From Albidovulum sp. (GTDB lineage: Bacteria; Pseudomonadota; Alphaproteobacteria; Rhodobacterales; Rhodobacteraceae): a DNA stretch of 64,000 bases. The DNA lies in NCBI RefSeq assembly GCF_008933605.1, contig NZ_WBUS01000002.1, positions 1 to 64,000 of the forward strand. Direction: 5' to 3'. Shown in pieces: positions 51,622 to 60,215 of this stretch. The translations under genes were made by a program, and so were the position numbers. The notes beneath the pieces are model-generated. The model did not search any database. It was not told the DNA's origin and saw only the letters and a list, made by a program, of their open reading frames with translations. Every line of letters starts with the position of its first letter. Position 1 is the stretch's first letter.

Positions 51622-51706
51622 GGGCGCAATCCCGGTCAGCCGCCCGGCTGGACAACGAGTCGCGCTTCGGGCATTTGATCAAATTATGAAACACGAGGGG
51701 GTTCCC

Positions 51707-53185
51707 ATGCTCGATTCCGTCACAGACCTCAGGTCCCGGCTGAAGGATCCATCGCTTTTGGTAACGCAGGCCTATGTCGCCGGGCAATGGGTCAACGCCG
51801 ACGACGGCGCCACCTTCCCGGTGACCAACCCCGCGCGCGGCGACGTGATCTGCACCGTGCCGGACTTGGGCCGCGCCGAAACCGCGCGCGCCATCGAGGC
51901 GGCGGACAAGGCGCGCCACGAATGGGCGGCGCGCACCGGCAAGGAACGCTCCGCAGTCCTGCGCAAGTGGTTTGACCTTATGGTCGAGAACGCCGACGAC
52001 CTCGGCGCGATCCTGACGGCCGAGATGGGCAAGCCCCTGCCCGAGGCGAAGGGCGAGGTGCTTTACGGCGCTTCCTTCGTCGAATGGTTCGCCGAGGAAG
52101 CCAAGCGCATCTACGGCGAGACGATCCCCGGCCACCAGCGCGACAAGCGCATCACCGTTATCAAGCAGCCGATCGGGGTCGCGGCGTCGATCACGCCGTG
52201 GAACTTCCCCAACGCGATGATCGCGCGGAAGGTGGCGCCGGCGTTGGCCGTGGGCTGCGGCTTTGTCGCGCGGCCTGCGGCCGAAACGCCGCTCTCGGCG
52301 CTCGCCATGGCCCTTCTGGCCGAACGCGCGGGCGTACCGGCCGGCCTCTTCTCGGTCGTCACCTCGACGAAGTCCTCCGCCATCGGCAAGGAATTCTGCG
52401 AAAACCCGATCGTGCGGAAACTCACCTTCACCGGCTCGACCGAGGTCGGCCGTATCCTCTTGCGCCAGGCGGCGGATCAGGTGATGAAATGCTCGATGGA
52501 GCTTGGCGGCAACGCGCCCTTCATCGTCTTCGACGACGCCGATCTCGACGCCGCTGTCGAGGGCGCGATGATCTCCAAGTTCCGCAACAACGGCCAGACC
52601 TGCGTCTGCGCGAACCGCATCTATGTCCAGGCCGGCGTCTATGACGCCTTCGCGGAGAAGCTCGCCGCGGCGGTCCGGAAGCTCAATGTCGGGGACGGGC
52701 TGAAGGACGGCGTGACCACCGGCCCGCTGATAAACGAGGCCGCCGTCGAGAAGGTCGAGGAACACATTGCCGACGCGCTCGCCGGTGGCGGGCACATCGT
52801 CACCGGCGGCAAGCGCCACGCGCTCGGCGGCACGTTCTTCGAGCCCACGGTCGTCACCGGCATCACCTCCGAGATGAAGGTCTCGACCGAGGAAACCTTC
52901 GGCCCCCTCGCTCCGCTCTTCAAGTTCGAGACCGAGGAGGAGGTCATCCGGCTTGCCAACAACACGATCTTCGGCCTTGCCTCCTACTTCTACGCGCGCG
53001 ACATCGGACGCATCACCCGCGTCCAGGAGGGGCTGGAATACGGGATGGTGGGCGTGAACACCGGCCTCATCTCGACCGAGGTCGCGCCCTTCGGCGGCGT
53101 GAAGCAGTCCGGCCTTGGCCGCGAAGGCAGCCACCACGGGGTCGAGGACTATCTGGAGATGAAGTATATCTGTCTGTCGGTCTGA
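51707..53185 (+). CDS. gabD: NAD-dependent succinate-semialdehyde dehydrogenase family protein
   Basis: LLVTQAYVAGQWVNADDGATFPVTNPARGDVI, ITPWNFPNAMIARKVAPALAVGC, MELGGNAPFIVFDDADLDAAVEG, GQTCVCANR. Confidence 0.88.
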   Translation: MLDSVTDLRSRLKDPSLLVTQAYVAGQWVNADDGATFPVTNPARGDVICTVPDLGRAETARAIEAADKARHEWAARTGKERSAVLRKWFDLMVENADDLGAILTAEMGKPLPEAKGEVLYGASFVEWFAEEAKRIYGETIPGHQRDKRITVIKQPIGVAASITPWNFPNAMIARKVAPALAVGCGFVARPAAETPLSALAMALLAERAGVPAGLFSVVTSTKSSAIGKEFCENPIVRKLTFTGSTEVGRILLRQAADQVMKCSMELGGNAPFIVFDDADLDAAVEGAMISKFRNNGQTCVCANRIYVQAGVYDAFAEKLAAAVRKLNVGDGLKDGVTTGPLINEAAVEKVEEHIADALAGGGHIVTGGKRHALGGTFFEPTVVTGITSEMKVSTEETFGPLAPLFKFETEEEVIRLANNTIFGLASYFYARDIGRITRVQEGLEYGMVGVNTGLISTEVAPFGGVKQSGLGREGSHHGVEDYLEMKYICLSV

Positions 53186-53233
53186 TCGCGCTTTACGGGT
53201 GTTCCGGCCGCCGCTATCGTCCTGCCGAGCGCT

Positions 53234-53257
53234 GGCCCCGCAGCCCATTGCGGGGCC
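53234..53257 (+). terminator. Intrinsic terminator-like hairpin
   Basis: GGCCCCGCA-GCCCAT-TGCGGGGCC followed by GTTTC. Confidence 0.65.
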
Positions 53258-53281
53258 GTTTCATGCAGGGGTCGCGTCACA

Positions 53282-54712
53282 ATGGCCGCCGCTTTCGGTG
53301 ACTTCCGGCAGGTGTTCGACAGCCTGGAAGACCAGATCGCCATCGTCGACAGCCAGGGGGTCATCGTCGCCGCCAATGCGGCCTGGCGACAGTTCAGTTC
53401 GGACAACGGCGGCGAACCCGACGGGTATGTCGGGCGTAACTACTTCGACGTCTGCCCCGCCGAGAGCGAGGATTCGATTGCGGTGGCTCATGGCCTTCGT
53501 CGGGTGATCCGGGAAGGCGTGGAGTTCCGCCACGAATACCCCTGCCACAGCCCGACCGAGCGGCGCTGGTTCGAGCTTCTTGCCAGGCGCCTCGATGACC
53601 CCAAGGGGCCCCTTGCCGTGGTCGCCCACCGCAACGTGACCCGCCGGGCGCTCGACGGCATGCAGGCCCGCGCGGCACGGGTCAACGCCGCGCTCTTCTC
53701 GGCACTCGTGGCCTCCTCGAACGACGCGATCCTCAGCTACGACCTCGACGGCAACATCATGACCTGGAACCCGGCGGCAGAACGGCTCTACGGGTACCGG
53801 GCCGAGGAGGTGATCGGCCGGTCGCTCGAGATCATCTATCCCGCTGGCTGGCCGAAGCGGATCGGCGAATACCGCGACGAGATCGTTTCGGGCGCACTCA
53901 AGAGTTTCGAGGTGGTGCGCCGCACCAAGTCGGGCCGGGAGCGCCAGATCTGGGTCAGTGCGGCGCCGGTTTTCGATGCGGCCGGACAACTCGTCGCCGT
54001 CTCGAACATCCACCGCGACATTACCGAATGGCGCCGCCACGAGCAGTCGCGCCGCATGGTTGCGGAAGAGATCGTGCATCGCTCGAAGAACATGCTGACC
54101 GTGATCGCGGCGCTGCACCGGCGCACGGCGGCCGCGAGCACGAGTCTCGAGGATTTCAACCTCCGCTTCGGCGAGCGCATTAAGTCGCTCGCCACCTCGA
54201 CGGACTTCCTGACCGCGGGAAACTGGACGGCTGTGCCTCTCGCCGCGCTGGTCCGGTCTCAGACCGCGCTCTTCGATATTGCCGGAAGCGACCGGATCGA
54301 GATCGCGGGGCCGGAGATCGACATCCGGCCGCAGGCGGTCAAGGTCATCGGCATGGCCCTGCACGAGCTCGGGACCAACGCGCTGAAGCACGGCGCGCTT
54401 GCCACCGACGAGGGCCGCGTGCGCATCGCATGGGCGCTGGAGGATGGCCCCGACGGGGTGGGACTCGCCTTCGAATGGCAGGAGGACGGACCCGCGTTCG
54501 ACGCGGCACCCGCCGGACGCGGCTTCGGCCACACCCTCCTGACCAACCTGTCGGGAACGCTCCTGGAAACCTCGGCCGATTACCGCTTCGACCGGTCGGG
54601 CGTGCGCTGGCGCATCGTTCTTCCCGGGAAGTTCTTCGCGGCCGCCGGCGCCGCGCCGTCCGAGACCGGGCCCGGCGGCTGGCCCGCCGTCGAGGCGGAT
54701 GTTATCGCCTAG
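53282..54712 (+). CDS. PAS-domain sensor histidine kinase, HWE/HisKA_2 type
   Basis: Two PAS-like segments; EEIVHRSKNMLTVIAAL phosphoacceptor; GMALHELGTNALKHGAL. Confidence 0.85.
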   Translation: MAAAFGDFRQVFDSLEDQIAIVDSQGVIVAANAAWRQFSSDNGGEPDGYVGRNYFDVCPAESEDSIAVAHGLRRVIREGVEFRHEYPCHSPTERRWFELLARRLDDPKGPLAVVAHRNVTRRALDGMQARAARVNAALFSALVASSNDAILSYDLDGNIMTWNPAAERLYGYRAEEVIGRSLEIIYPAGWPKRIGEYRDEIVSGALKSFEVVRRTKSGRERQIWVSAAPVFDAAGQLVAVSNIHRDITEWRRHEQSRRMVAEEIVHRSKNMLTVIAALHRRTAAASTSLEDFNLRFGERIKSLATSTDFLTAGNWTAVPLAALVRSQTALFDIAGSDRIEIAGPEIDIRPQAVKVIGMALHELGTNALKHGALATDEGRVRIAWALEDGPDGVGLAFEWQEDGPAFDAAPAGRGFGHTLLTNLSGTLLETSADYRFDRSGVRWRIVLPGKFFAAAGAAPSETGPGGWPAVEADVIA

Positions 54713-54789
54713 CGCGCCACCGATTTTGCCTAGCGAACGGTCCTATCGCATGTTGCGGGCATCGACCCACCGCAACACGGGGACACGAC

Positions 54790-55323
54790 ATGCTGCCCAA
54801 CGTCCGCAAGACTGCCACCGCCGCCATTGCCGCCCTCTCACTCGGCCTTGCCATGCCGGCCCCTGCCTTTGCCTGGGGCGAAAAGGAACAGAACGCGCTG
54901 GCCGCGATTGTCGCCGCCGGCGTGATCGGCACGCTCATCATGAACGAGAACAAGCGCCGGCAGGCCGCGCCCGTCGCCCGCGCACCGATCCAGGCTGGGC
55001 CGGGCTACTACCAGCCGCGTTACCAGGAACGCTCCGAGACGCGCTACCAGGATTCCTACGGGACGCCGCGCTACCAGCCTTCGGCGCCGTCGGGCATCTA
55101 TGCCACACCCGCCGCCCGGGCATTCAACAGCTACAGCCCCACCCAGCGCCGGGCGATCCAGTCGCGGCTGGCCAACGCGGGTTACTACCACGGCGGCCTC
55201 GACGGCGCCTTCGGTCCGATGACCTATCGCGCGATCATGGCCATCGCCGGCGATTCCACCGGCACCGCGCAACTCGACTCGATGGGTGGCGCGCACGAGT
55301 TCTATGACGCGATCCTCGGCTGA
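54790..55323 (+). CDS. Secreted protein with C-terminal peptidoglycan-binding-like repeat
   Basis: Signal peptide; TQRRAIQSRLANAGYYHGGLDGAFGPMTYRAIMAIA. Confidence 0.7.
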   Translation: MLPNVRKTATAAIAALSLGLAMPAPAFAWGEKEQNALAAIVAAGVIGTLIMNENKRRQAAPVARAPIQAGPGYYQPRYQERSETRYQDSYGTPRYQPSAPSGIYATPAARAFNSYSPTQRRAIQSRLANAGYYHGGLDGAFGPMTYRAIMAIAGDSTGTAQLDSMGGAHEFYDAILG

Positions 55324-55337
55324 TCCCACGGACGCCG

Positions 55338-55357
55338 GAGGGGGCCTGGGCCCCCTC
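55338..55357 (+). terminator. Intrinsic terminator-like hairpin
   Basis: GAGGGGGCC-TG-GGCCCCCTC followed by ATTTGATC. Confidence 0.6.
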
Positions 55358-55407
55358 ATTTGATCATCGCCCAAGGATTGACCCCCGGCTCGCGTCAGAG
55401 TTTCGTC

Positions 55408-55953
55408 ATGCGCATGCAAACCCCGGACGAGGCTCTGGCCAGTGCCGCCGCAGGAGGAGACCGCGACGCCTTCGCGGTGCTTCTCGAGCGGCATTACGAG
55501 CGCATATTCGGGCTCTCGTTCCGGCTCACCGGCACCCGTGCCGAGGCCGAGGACCTCACCCAGGACATCTGCCTCGCCCTTCCCGCAAAGCTCGGGTCCT
55601 GGCGGGGCGAGGCGCGCTTCACCACCTGGGTCTACCGCGTCACGGTCAACGCCGCCCATGACCGCCGCCGCCGCGCAGCCACCCGCGCCAGGGCTGCGGA
55701 CGGCTGGGGGGACTGGGAGGTGAACCGGCGGGCCGGGATCGCCGAGGCGGCCGCGGCTCAGGACTGGCTGACCACAGCGATGACGCGGCTGTCGCCGGAA
55801 CTCCGGGACACCGTCGCGCTGACCCTCGGGGAAGACCTGAGCCAGAGGGACGCGGCGGAGGTTTTGGGCGTCTCCGAAGGCACCGTGGCGTGGCGCATGA
55901 GCGAGGTGAAGAAACGCCTGCGCGAGATGGCGCGGGCGGAGGGGATGCTATGA
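55408..55953 (+). CDS. ECF-type RNA polymerase sigma factor
   Basis: FAVLLERHYERIFGLSFRLTGTRAEAEDLTQDICLAL...SQRDAAEVLGVSEGTVAWRMSEVKKRL. Confidence 0.9.
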   Translation: MRMQTPDEALASAAAGGDRDAFAVLLERHYERIFGLSFRLTGTRAEAEDLTQDICLALPAKLGSWRGEARFTTWVYRVTVNAAHDRRRRAATRARAADGWGDWEVNRRAGIAEAAAAQDWLTTAMTRLSPELRDTVALTLGEDLSQRDAAEVLGVSEGTVAWRMSEVKKRLREMARAEGML

Positions 55954-57974
55954 GCGATGAACTCGACCGGCTCCGCGACGGCCTGAAGGCCGCGCCCCCC
56001 GCGCCGGACCCGGGGGCGAAGGCGGCCGCGTTGCGGCGTGCAATGGAAACCTTCGACCGGCACCAAGAATCCGCGGCAGCCGCGCGTCCCATGTCAGACC
56101 GCCCGGAAGGGGCGGGGTTCCTGACAGGAGTTCGCCGGATGCTTGCCCACCTTTCCCCCCGCGCCGCGCTCGCCGCCACTGCCTCCGTCGCCGTGATCGG
56201 CCTCGCGCTGGCGCTCTATCCCGAGCTTAGACGGGCCCCGGACCTGCCTGCGCCACGGCCCGAGGCCGTCGCGGAAAAGCCCGCGAACCTTCCCGTCGCG
56301 CCGGCCGAGGCACCCCTCACCGAGCTTCGCAAGGCCGAAGGCGAGACGGAGGCCGACGCGGTGCCCGCGCCTGCGCCCCCCTCCGTACCCGAAGCCTCGG
56401 CCGCGCTGCAGGCCGCGCCGACCGGGGCTCCGGGCGCCGAAGCCTCGGTGGCCGAACCGGCACCGTCCGTCGCGCAGGCGCGGCAGAAGGCGGGTGCCCT
56501 AACCGACAGCATGGCCAACGACGTGGCCGGAGCTTTGGGCATTGTCGCACCGGAGGCCACATACATCGCACCCGCGCCCGACACCGAAGCATTCGCAAAC
56601 GCCGCCGCGAACCCGCTGAAGATCGCGGCGGAGGCGCCCGTCTCCACCTTCTCGGTCGACACCGACACGGCATCGTGGTCGGTCCTGCGCTCGTCCCTCG
56701 CCGCAGGCGCGCTGCCGCCCAAGGAAGCGGTGCGGATCGAGGAGATGGTGAACTACTTCCCCTACGACTACCCCGCACCCACGGCCGGTGAGGCGCCCTT
56801 CCGCGCCTCGGTCAGCCTCCTCCCGACTCCGTGGAACGCAGGAACTCAGCTTCTGCGGATCGGCCTGCAGGGCCGGATGCCGGCTGTCGCGGACCGCCCG
56901 CCACTCAACCTCGTGTTCCTCATCGACACTTCGGGCTCGATGGAGGATGCAAACAAGCTGCCGCTCCTGAAGCAGTCCTTCCGGCTCCTGCTCGGTCAGC
57001 TGCGGCCAGAGGACCGGGTGGCAATCGCCACCTATGCGGGGTCCGCCGGCCTGGTGCTGGAGCCCACAGCGGCCAGCGATCGGAACGCGATCCTCGGTGC
57101 CCTCGACCGGCTGGAAGCAGGGGGGTCGACCGCCGGGCAGGAGGGGCTGGCCCAGGCCTATCGGGTCGCCGAGGACATGGGCGGCGAGGGGCGGGTCAGC
57201 CGGGTCCTGCTGGCCACGGACGGCGATTTCAACGTCGGACTCTCGGACCCCGAGGGGCTGAAGGATTTCATTGCCGGGAAGCGCGAGAGCGGCATCTATC
57301 TCTCCGTCCTCGGCTTCGGGCGGGGCAACCTGGACGATGCGACGATGCAGGCGCTGGCGCAGAACGGCAATGGCACCGCAGCCTATATCGACACAGCCGC
57401 CGAGGCGCAGAAGGTGCTCGTGGACCAGTTGACCGGTGCGCTCTTCCCCATCGCCAACGACGTGAAGGTGCAGGTGGAGTTCAACCCCGCCGCGGTCGCC
57501 GAATATCGGCTGATCGGATACGAGACCCGGGCGCTCGCGCGCGAGGACTTCAACAACGACCGGGTGGACGCGGGCGAGATCGGCGCGGGCCATCAGGTGA
57601 CGGCGCTCTACGAGATCACGCCCGTCGGCTCGGCCGCGCGGCTCTCCGATCCCCTGCGCTACGGCGAGGCGCCGGCAGCGGCCGACGCAGCGGAACTCGG
57701 CTATCTGAAGCTTCGCTACAAGGCGCCGGGGGAGGCGACATCGCGACTGATCGAAACGCCGATCCCCGCCACACCGGGAGAGGCCGATGCCGACGCCCGC
57801 TTCGCCGCCGCCATCGCCGGCATGGGCCAGCTTCTGGGCGAACCGAAATACCTCGGGGACTGGGGCTGGGCCGAAGCCATCACGCTCGCCGCCGGGGCGA
57901 AGGGCGAGGATCCCTTCGGCTACCGGGCCGAGGCGGTGACGTTGATGCGGCTCGCGCAGAGCCTGGCGCGCTGA
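55950..57974 (+). CDS. Membrane-anchored von Willebrand factor type A (YfbK-like) protein
   Basis: Predicted TM (RAALAATASVAVIGLALALY); MIDAS LVFLIDTSGSMEDANKLPLLKQSFRLLLGQL; YfbK-type AASVSTFSVDTDTASW-like segment. Confidence 0.9.
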   Translation: MSDELDRLRDGLKAAPPAPDPGAKAAALRRAMETFDRHQESAAAARPMSDRPEGAGFLTGVRRMLAHLSPRAALAATASVAVIGLALALYPELRRAPDLPAPRPEAVAEKPANLPVAPAEAPLTELRKAEGETEADAVPAPAPPSVPEASAALQAAPTGAPGAEASVAEPAPSVAQARQKAGALTDSMANDVAGALGIVAPEATYIAPAPDTEAFANAAANPLKIAAEAPVSTFSVDTDTASWSVLRSSLAAGALPPKEAVRIEEMVNYFPYDYPAPTAGEAPFRASVSLLPTPWNAGTQLLRIGLQGRMPAVADRPPLNLVFLIDTSGSMEDANKLPLLKQSFRLLLGQLRPEDRVAIATYAGSAGLVLEPTAASDRNAILGALDRLEAGGSTAGQEGLAQAYRVAEDMGGEGRVSRVLLATDGDFNVGLSDPEGLKDFIAGKRESGIYLSVLGFGRGNLDDATMQALAQNGNGTAAYIDTAAEAQKVLVDQLTGALFPIANDVKVQVEFNPAAVAEYRLIGYETRALAREDFNNDRVDAGEIGAGHQVTALYEITPVGSAARLSDPLRYGEAPAAADAAELGYLKLRYKAPGEATSRLIETPIPATPGEADADARFAAAIAGMGQLLGEPKYLGDWGWAEAITLAAGAKGEDPFGYRAEAVTLMRLAQSLAR

Positions 57975-57980
57975 TCGGCC

Positions 57981-58511
57981 TCAGCGGGCGGGTCGCCGGC
58001 CCGCCCGCCGCGCGCGCAGCCCGTCCGTCAACCCGTCGTGGTCGCCCATCGGACGTTCCGGCACGTCCTCCCACCAGTCGTCGCGCAGCGCCCTCTGTTC
58101 CGGGTTGCGGGGGTAGAAGATGCGGTTCTCGGGCTTCGGCCGCTCTCCCACGACGAGAAGGCGCACCTCGGCGTTGCTGTTGTTGAGGAAGCTGTGGCAC
58201 TGCCCCGTGCCGGCCGGGAACCCGACCGCATCGCCGGGGCCGAGCCGGTGGAGGCGGCCGTCGAGCCAGACGTCCGGCGTACCGGCAATGACATAGACGA
58301 ACTCCTCCTCGGCGCTCTCGGCGTGGGGATAGGAGGTCCGGCGGCCGGGCGGGAGCCTTTCGTGGTGGATGCCGATCCGGGCAAGGCCGAAGTGCCGACC
58401 GAATGCCGTACCAATGCCGAGAAGCTCGTCATCCCCCTCGTAGTGCGCGTCGTCCGCACCCTCGATTTCGCGCCAGTGAGCGATGCAGTCGGGTCGTTTC
58501 GTTCCGGTCAT
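57981..58511 (-). CDS. Cupin domain-containing protein
   Basis: LPPGRRTSYPHAESAEEEFVYVIAGTPDVWLDGRLHRLGPGDAVGFPAGTGQCHSFLN. Confidence 0.85.
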   Translation of the reverse strand: MTGTKRPDCIAHWREIEGADDAHYEGDDELLGIGTAFGRHFGLARIGIHHERLPPGRRTSYPHAESAEEEFVYVIAGTPDVWLDGRLHRLGPGDAVGFPAGTGQCHSFLNNSNAEVRLLVVGERPKPENRIFYPRNPEQRALRDDWWEDVPERPMGDHDGLTDGLRARRAGRRPAR

Positions 58512-58625
58512 CTGGTGCCTCCGGGGCTGCTTCCGCCAGAGATCGTAGCAAGTCCTGTGCGACTCCGGAGCGAAGTCAGCGACGGCGGATTCCCTCGGCG
58601 CGAAAGCCGCGCTAGGCTCCGGCCC

Positions 58626-59327
58626 ATGACAGACCTCATCGCCACCGGCCACATGACCACCGCCGACCTGGCCGCGTTCGGCTTTCTCGTTCTCGGCTGG
58701 CTCGTCTTCGGCGTCCTGGTCGAGCACCCGCCCCGAGGCCGGCCTTCCGTCGCGGCACTGATGACCGGCTACCGGCGCGAGTGGATGCGCCAGTTCGTCA
58801 CCCGCCAGCCGCGGATCTTCGACGCCTCGGTGATGGACAGCCTCCGTCAGGGCACGAGCTTCCTCGCCTCGGCAACGATGATCGCCATCGGGGGCGGCGT
58901 GGCGCTCATCGGCAATACCGAGCGCCTCCTCGGCCTCGCCGAGGACCTGACACTTGCCTCAGCACCGGCCGCGGTCCTCGAGGCGAAGATCATCGTCATC
59001 CTTCTCTTTCTCACCAATGCATTCCTCAAGTTCCTCTGGGCGCACCGGCTCTTCGGCTACTGCGCCATCGTCATGGCGGCCGTGCCGAACGAGGCGGACG
59101 ATCCGTTCGCCTATCTTCGTGCCGAGCAGGCCGCCCAGATCAACATCTCGGCGGCGCGGAGCTTCAACCGGGGCCTGCGGGCCGTCTATTTCGCGCTGGC
59201 GGCGCTCGCCTGGATGCTTGGCCCGATCGCGCTTGCGGCGGCGACCACCGTCACGCTCGCCGTACTCTGGCGGCGCGAATTCGCCTCGATCTCGCGTCGG
59301 GTGCTGATGGACGGCACGCCAAAGTGA
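58626..59327 (+). CDS. DUF599-like membrane protein
   Basis: RREWMRQFVTRQPRIFDASVMDSLRQGTSFLASATMIAIGGGVALI. Confidence 0.82.
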   Translation: MTDLIATGHMTTADLAAFGFLVLGWLVFGVLVEHPPRGRPSVAALMTGYRREWMRQFVTRQPRIFDASVMDSLRQGTSFLASATMIAIGGGVALIGNTERLLGLAEDLTLASAPAAVLEAKIIVILLFLTNAFLKFLWAHRLFGYCAIVMAAVPNEADDPFAYLRAEQAAQINISAARSFNRGLRAVYFALAALAWMLGPIALAAATTVTLAVLWRREFASISRRVLMDGTPK

Positions 59328-59362
59328 TCGCCGGACCGGGCCGGACATGGCATGGTGAAAAA

Positions 59363-59719
59363 ATGCTCCGCATCGCATTCGCCTTCAGCCTCGCCCTCGC
59401 CGCGCCCGCCGCGGCGGACCCGCCGGAGGTCCTCGCGGCCACCGCGGTTCCGGGCCCGGGCGTCTGGACGATCTCCGTCACCCTGCGTCACCCCGACAGC
59501 GGATGGGACCACTATGCCAGCGGCTGGGAAGTGTTCGCTCCCGATGGCACACGGCTGGGCTACCGCGAACTCACCCACCCCCATGTCGACGAGCAGCCCT
59601 TCACCCGCAGTCTCTCCGGCATCGCCATCGACGAGGACGTGGATCATGTCCTGATTCGGCCGCGCTGCACCCTCGACGGCTGGGTCGCGTCGCCAATCCG
59701 ATTGGATCTCCGCCGCTGA
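59363..59719 (+). CDS. Small predicted secreted protein
   Basis: Signal peptide MLRIAFAFSLALAAPAAAD; 118 aa. Confidence 0.65.
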   Translation: MLRIAFAFSLALAAPAAADPPEVLAATAVPGPGVWTISVTLRHPDSGWDHYASGWEVFAPDGTRLGYRELTHPHVDEQPFTRSLSGIAIDEDVDHVLIRPRCTLDGWVASPIRLDLRR

Positions 59720-59871
59720 CTTCGCGACTTTCGGCATCTTGCCGCCGTCGGACCCAGTTGCGCGGTTTTGTCCGTGTTCCACCGTGGCGAGAATCGCTTT
59801 TCTCGTGCTACCGTTACGTCACCGCCACATTTGCGTGCTCAAAGACGCGCGAAGCGCCCTGGGAGGATGTG

Positions 59872-60084
59872 ATGAGCCAGCCGCAACGTCGTGACGAGAT
59901 TGACCTGTTTGTTGATGACCTGCTCGCGAACCCGGATCGCGCGGAAGAGTTGAAGGGCAAGCTGCGCCAGACCTTCGGCGAAACGGCAACCGATCGGACC
60001 ACACCCGAGAAGCGCCGCGCGCAGCTCCGGCTCCTGACGCTCTGCAACGATGCCGAGGCCCTCTGGGACAACGTGCCCCTCTGA
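59872..60084 (+). CDS. Hypothetical protein (70 aa)
   Basis: MSQPQRRDEIDLFVDDLLANPDRAEELKGKLRQTFGE; AGGATGTG upstream; followed by terminator. Confidence 0.6.
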   Translation: MSQPQRRDEIDLFVDDLLANPDRAEELKGKLRQTFGETATDRTTPEKRRAQLRLLTLCNDAEALWDNVPL

Positions 60085-60106
60085 GGCCCGGCCGGACGGA
60101 TAGAAA

Positions 60107-60134
60107 GACGGCGCGGGCCCGGGTCCGCGCCGTC
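60107..60134 (+). terminator. Intrinsic terminator-like hairpin
   Basis: GACGGCGCGG-GCCCGGGT-CCGCGCCGTC, 10-bp perfect stem. Confidence 0.6.
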
Positions 60135-60215
60135 GCTTCGTTCTTGGGGCATGGGTCTGGGGCGCAGGGGGCCAAGGTGTGACCGGGCGGCGCGCCTGCT
60201 TCCGCACAACACCGT

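Noticed and set aside
53282-55953. Possible PhyR-NepR-EcfG general stress response locus (HWE kinase plus ECF)
   Set aside because: No PhyR or NepR-like ORF present and the ECF is separated by a terminator and a peptidoglycan-binding protein gene
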